This document shows, piece after piece, positions 63,448-64,000 of a DNA stretch of 64,000 nt. Both the position numbers and the translations under genes were made by a program. Source of the DNA: Chelativorans sp. AA-79 (lineage in GTDB: Bacteria; Pseudomonadota; Alphaproteobacteria; Rhizobiales; Rhizobiaceae); NCBI RefSeq assembly GCF_029457495.1, contig NZ_CP120361.1, positions 3,798,001 through 3,862,000 of the forward strand, given 5' to 3'. Under the pieces are notes generated by a model. That model saw only the letters and a program-made list of their open reading frames with translations. It was not told the origin of the DNA and ran no database searches. Positions within the stretch are counted from its first letter, which is position 1; the number at the start of each line of letters is the position of its first letter.

Positions 63448-64000
63448 ATGCTGCCCCGCCTCCTCAAACGCACGCCTCCACAAGCGGCACCTCCCGCCGA
63501 GCGCACGCATGTCGTGGCCGGGCGCGAACTGCCGCTGAAGGTCGTGGAGAACGACCGCGCCCGCAGGCTTACGCTCAGGATCGCGGCCGGCGGCGCAGGT
63601 TTGCGGGTCACCGTGCCGCCCGGCGTCTCGGCGCGCGAGGTGGACCGTTTCCTGGAACGCCATCGCGGCTGGCTTGAAGAGAGGCTCAAGAAATTGCCCG
63701 AGCAGCCGCTGGTGCGGCCGGGGATCAGGATTCCCGTGCGCGGCGTGCCGCATCTCATCGTGCACCAGCCGGGCATGCGGGGAATGGTGACGGTCACCGC
63801 GATCGACGGTCAACCGGCCCTCGTCGTGAACGGGGACGTCAGGCATCTGCCCCGGCGCATCGCGGATTTCCTGAAGCGCGAGGCGCGGCGGGAAGTCGAG
63901 ATGCTTGTGGCGCGCCACACAGGCGCGGCCGGCCGGCGCGCCAAGGCGATCCGCTATAAAGACACGACGAGCCGCTGGGGCTCCTGCACCTCGGACGGCG
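63448..64000 (+). CDS. YgjP-type (DUF45/M48) metallopeptidase, 3' end missing
   Basis: The first 184 codons of a gene that runs off the window. It starts MLPRLLKRTPPQAAPPAERT, then LRIAAGGAGLRVTVPPGVSA and RFLERHRGWLEERLKKLPEQ, and ends in the conserved IRYKDTTSRWGSCTSDG. These are characteristic of the YgjP-like family, whose HExxH zinc motif (with a later His) would lie just beyond the last base, so the active site cannot be seen. The start at 63448 lacks a strong ribosome binding site. Confidence 0.9.
   Translation, partial: MLPRLLKRTPPQAAPPAERTHVVAGRELPLKVVENDRARRLTLRIAAGGAGLRVTVPPGVSAREVDRFLERHRGWLEERLKKLPEQPLVRPGIRIPVRGVPHLIVHQPGMRGMVTVTAIDGQPALVVNGDVRHLPRRIADFLKREARREVEMLVARHTGAAGRRAKAIRYKDTTSRWGSCTSDG

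Noticed and set aside
1-64000. tRNA, rRNA, CRISPR arrays, insertion sequences and phage genes
   Set aside because: I looked for T-loop motifs, regular spaced repeats, transposase and integrase motifs and saw none.

Overview
The window is about 64 kb of GC-rich chromosomal DNA from an alphaproteobacterium, most likely Hyphomicrobiales (Rhizobiales) and probably Phyllobacteriaceae (Mesorhizobium, Chelativorans, Aquamicrobium, Nitratireductor or a relative). The reasons are an F0 ATPase operon with split b/b' subunits (I-B-E-F'-F), glycyl-tRNA synthetase as separate alpha and beta chains, a rhizobial-type PmtA, several Rhizobiales conserved hypotheticals (DUF6101-like, DUF2852), the GTTC-N7-GTTC form of the LexA box, and interspersed palindromic repeats typical of rhizobial genomes. 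I see no rRNA, tRNA, CRISPR array, prophage or insertion sequence.

Bases 1-11400 are an accessory uptake and catabolism cluster. Parts of three tripartite tricarboxylate transporters (two complete C-B-A operons plus the end of a third TctA) surround an alpha/beta-hydrolase-like protein whose nucleophile position is Gly, a metallo-beta-lactamase-fold hydrolase, a sugar-phosphate isomerase/epimerase-like TIM barrel and a SnoaL/NTF2-like protein. The three promoter-bearing intergenic regions of this block each carry the same palindrome, TTTCA-N5-TGAAA (5474, 6487, 11394). They therefore look like one regulon for import and breakdown of an unidentified carboxylate; this is the best candidate for an undescribed system here.

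Bases 11500-30600 are mainly housekeeping: purD, ubiA, a GlcD-type FAD oxidoreductase, Sua5/TsaC, glyS-glyQ, a TPR-LysM protein, a polyprenyl diphosphate synthase, a tRNA methyltransferase-like gene, an S49 peptidase, ispE, moaB, a PA0069-type radical SAM protein behind a LexA box, and an rnhB gene broken by two single-base losses. glyS carries an in-frame insertion of a palindromic element with perfect 24-bp inverted ends.

Bases 30800-45700 hold an orphan YegD-like Hsp70 divergent from a TetR regulator, the F0 ATPase operon, a SleB-like cell wall hydrolase, an OsmC protein, der with a YfgM-like gene, a secreted polysaccharide deacetylase, a glycine-zipper lipoprotein, a UxaA-family dehydratase, a TerC-family exporter and a periplasmic BTLCP cysteine peptidase.

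Bases 45700-64000 hold phaZ, a tight five-gene operon (FMN reductase, histidine phosphatase, pyrF, DUF1330, GNAT), pmtA, dnaK-dnaJ behind a clear RpoH promoter, a Gfo/Idh oxidoreductase, a frameshifted nucleotidyltransferase, pheS-pheT, rpmI-rplT, an ICMT-like methyltransferase, infC (apparently starting at AUU), an alpha/beta hydrolase, a DUF2852 protein and the start of a YgjP-type metallopeptidase. The three apparent frameshifts in the window are all single-base losses at G/C-rich spots, so sequencing error should be excluded before calling the genes dead.
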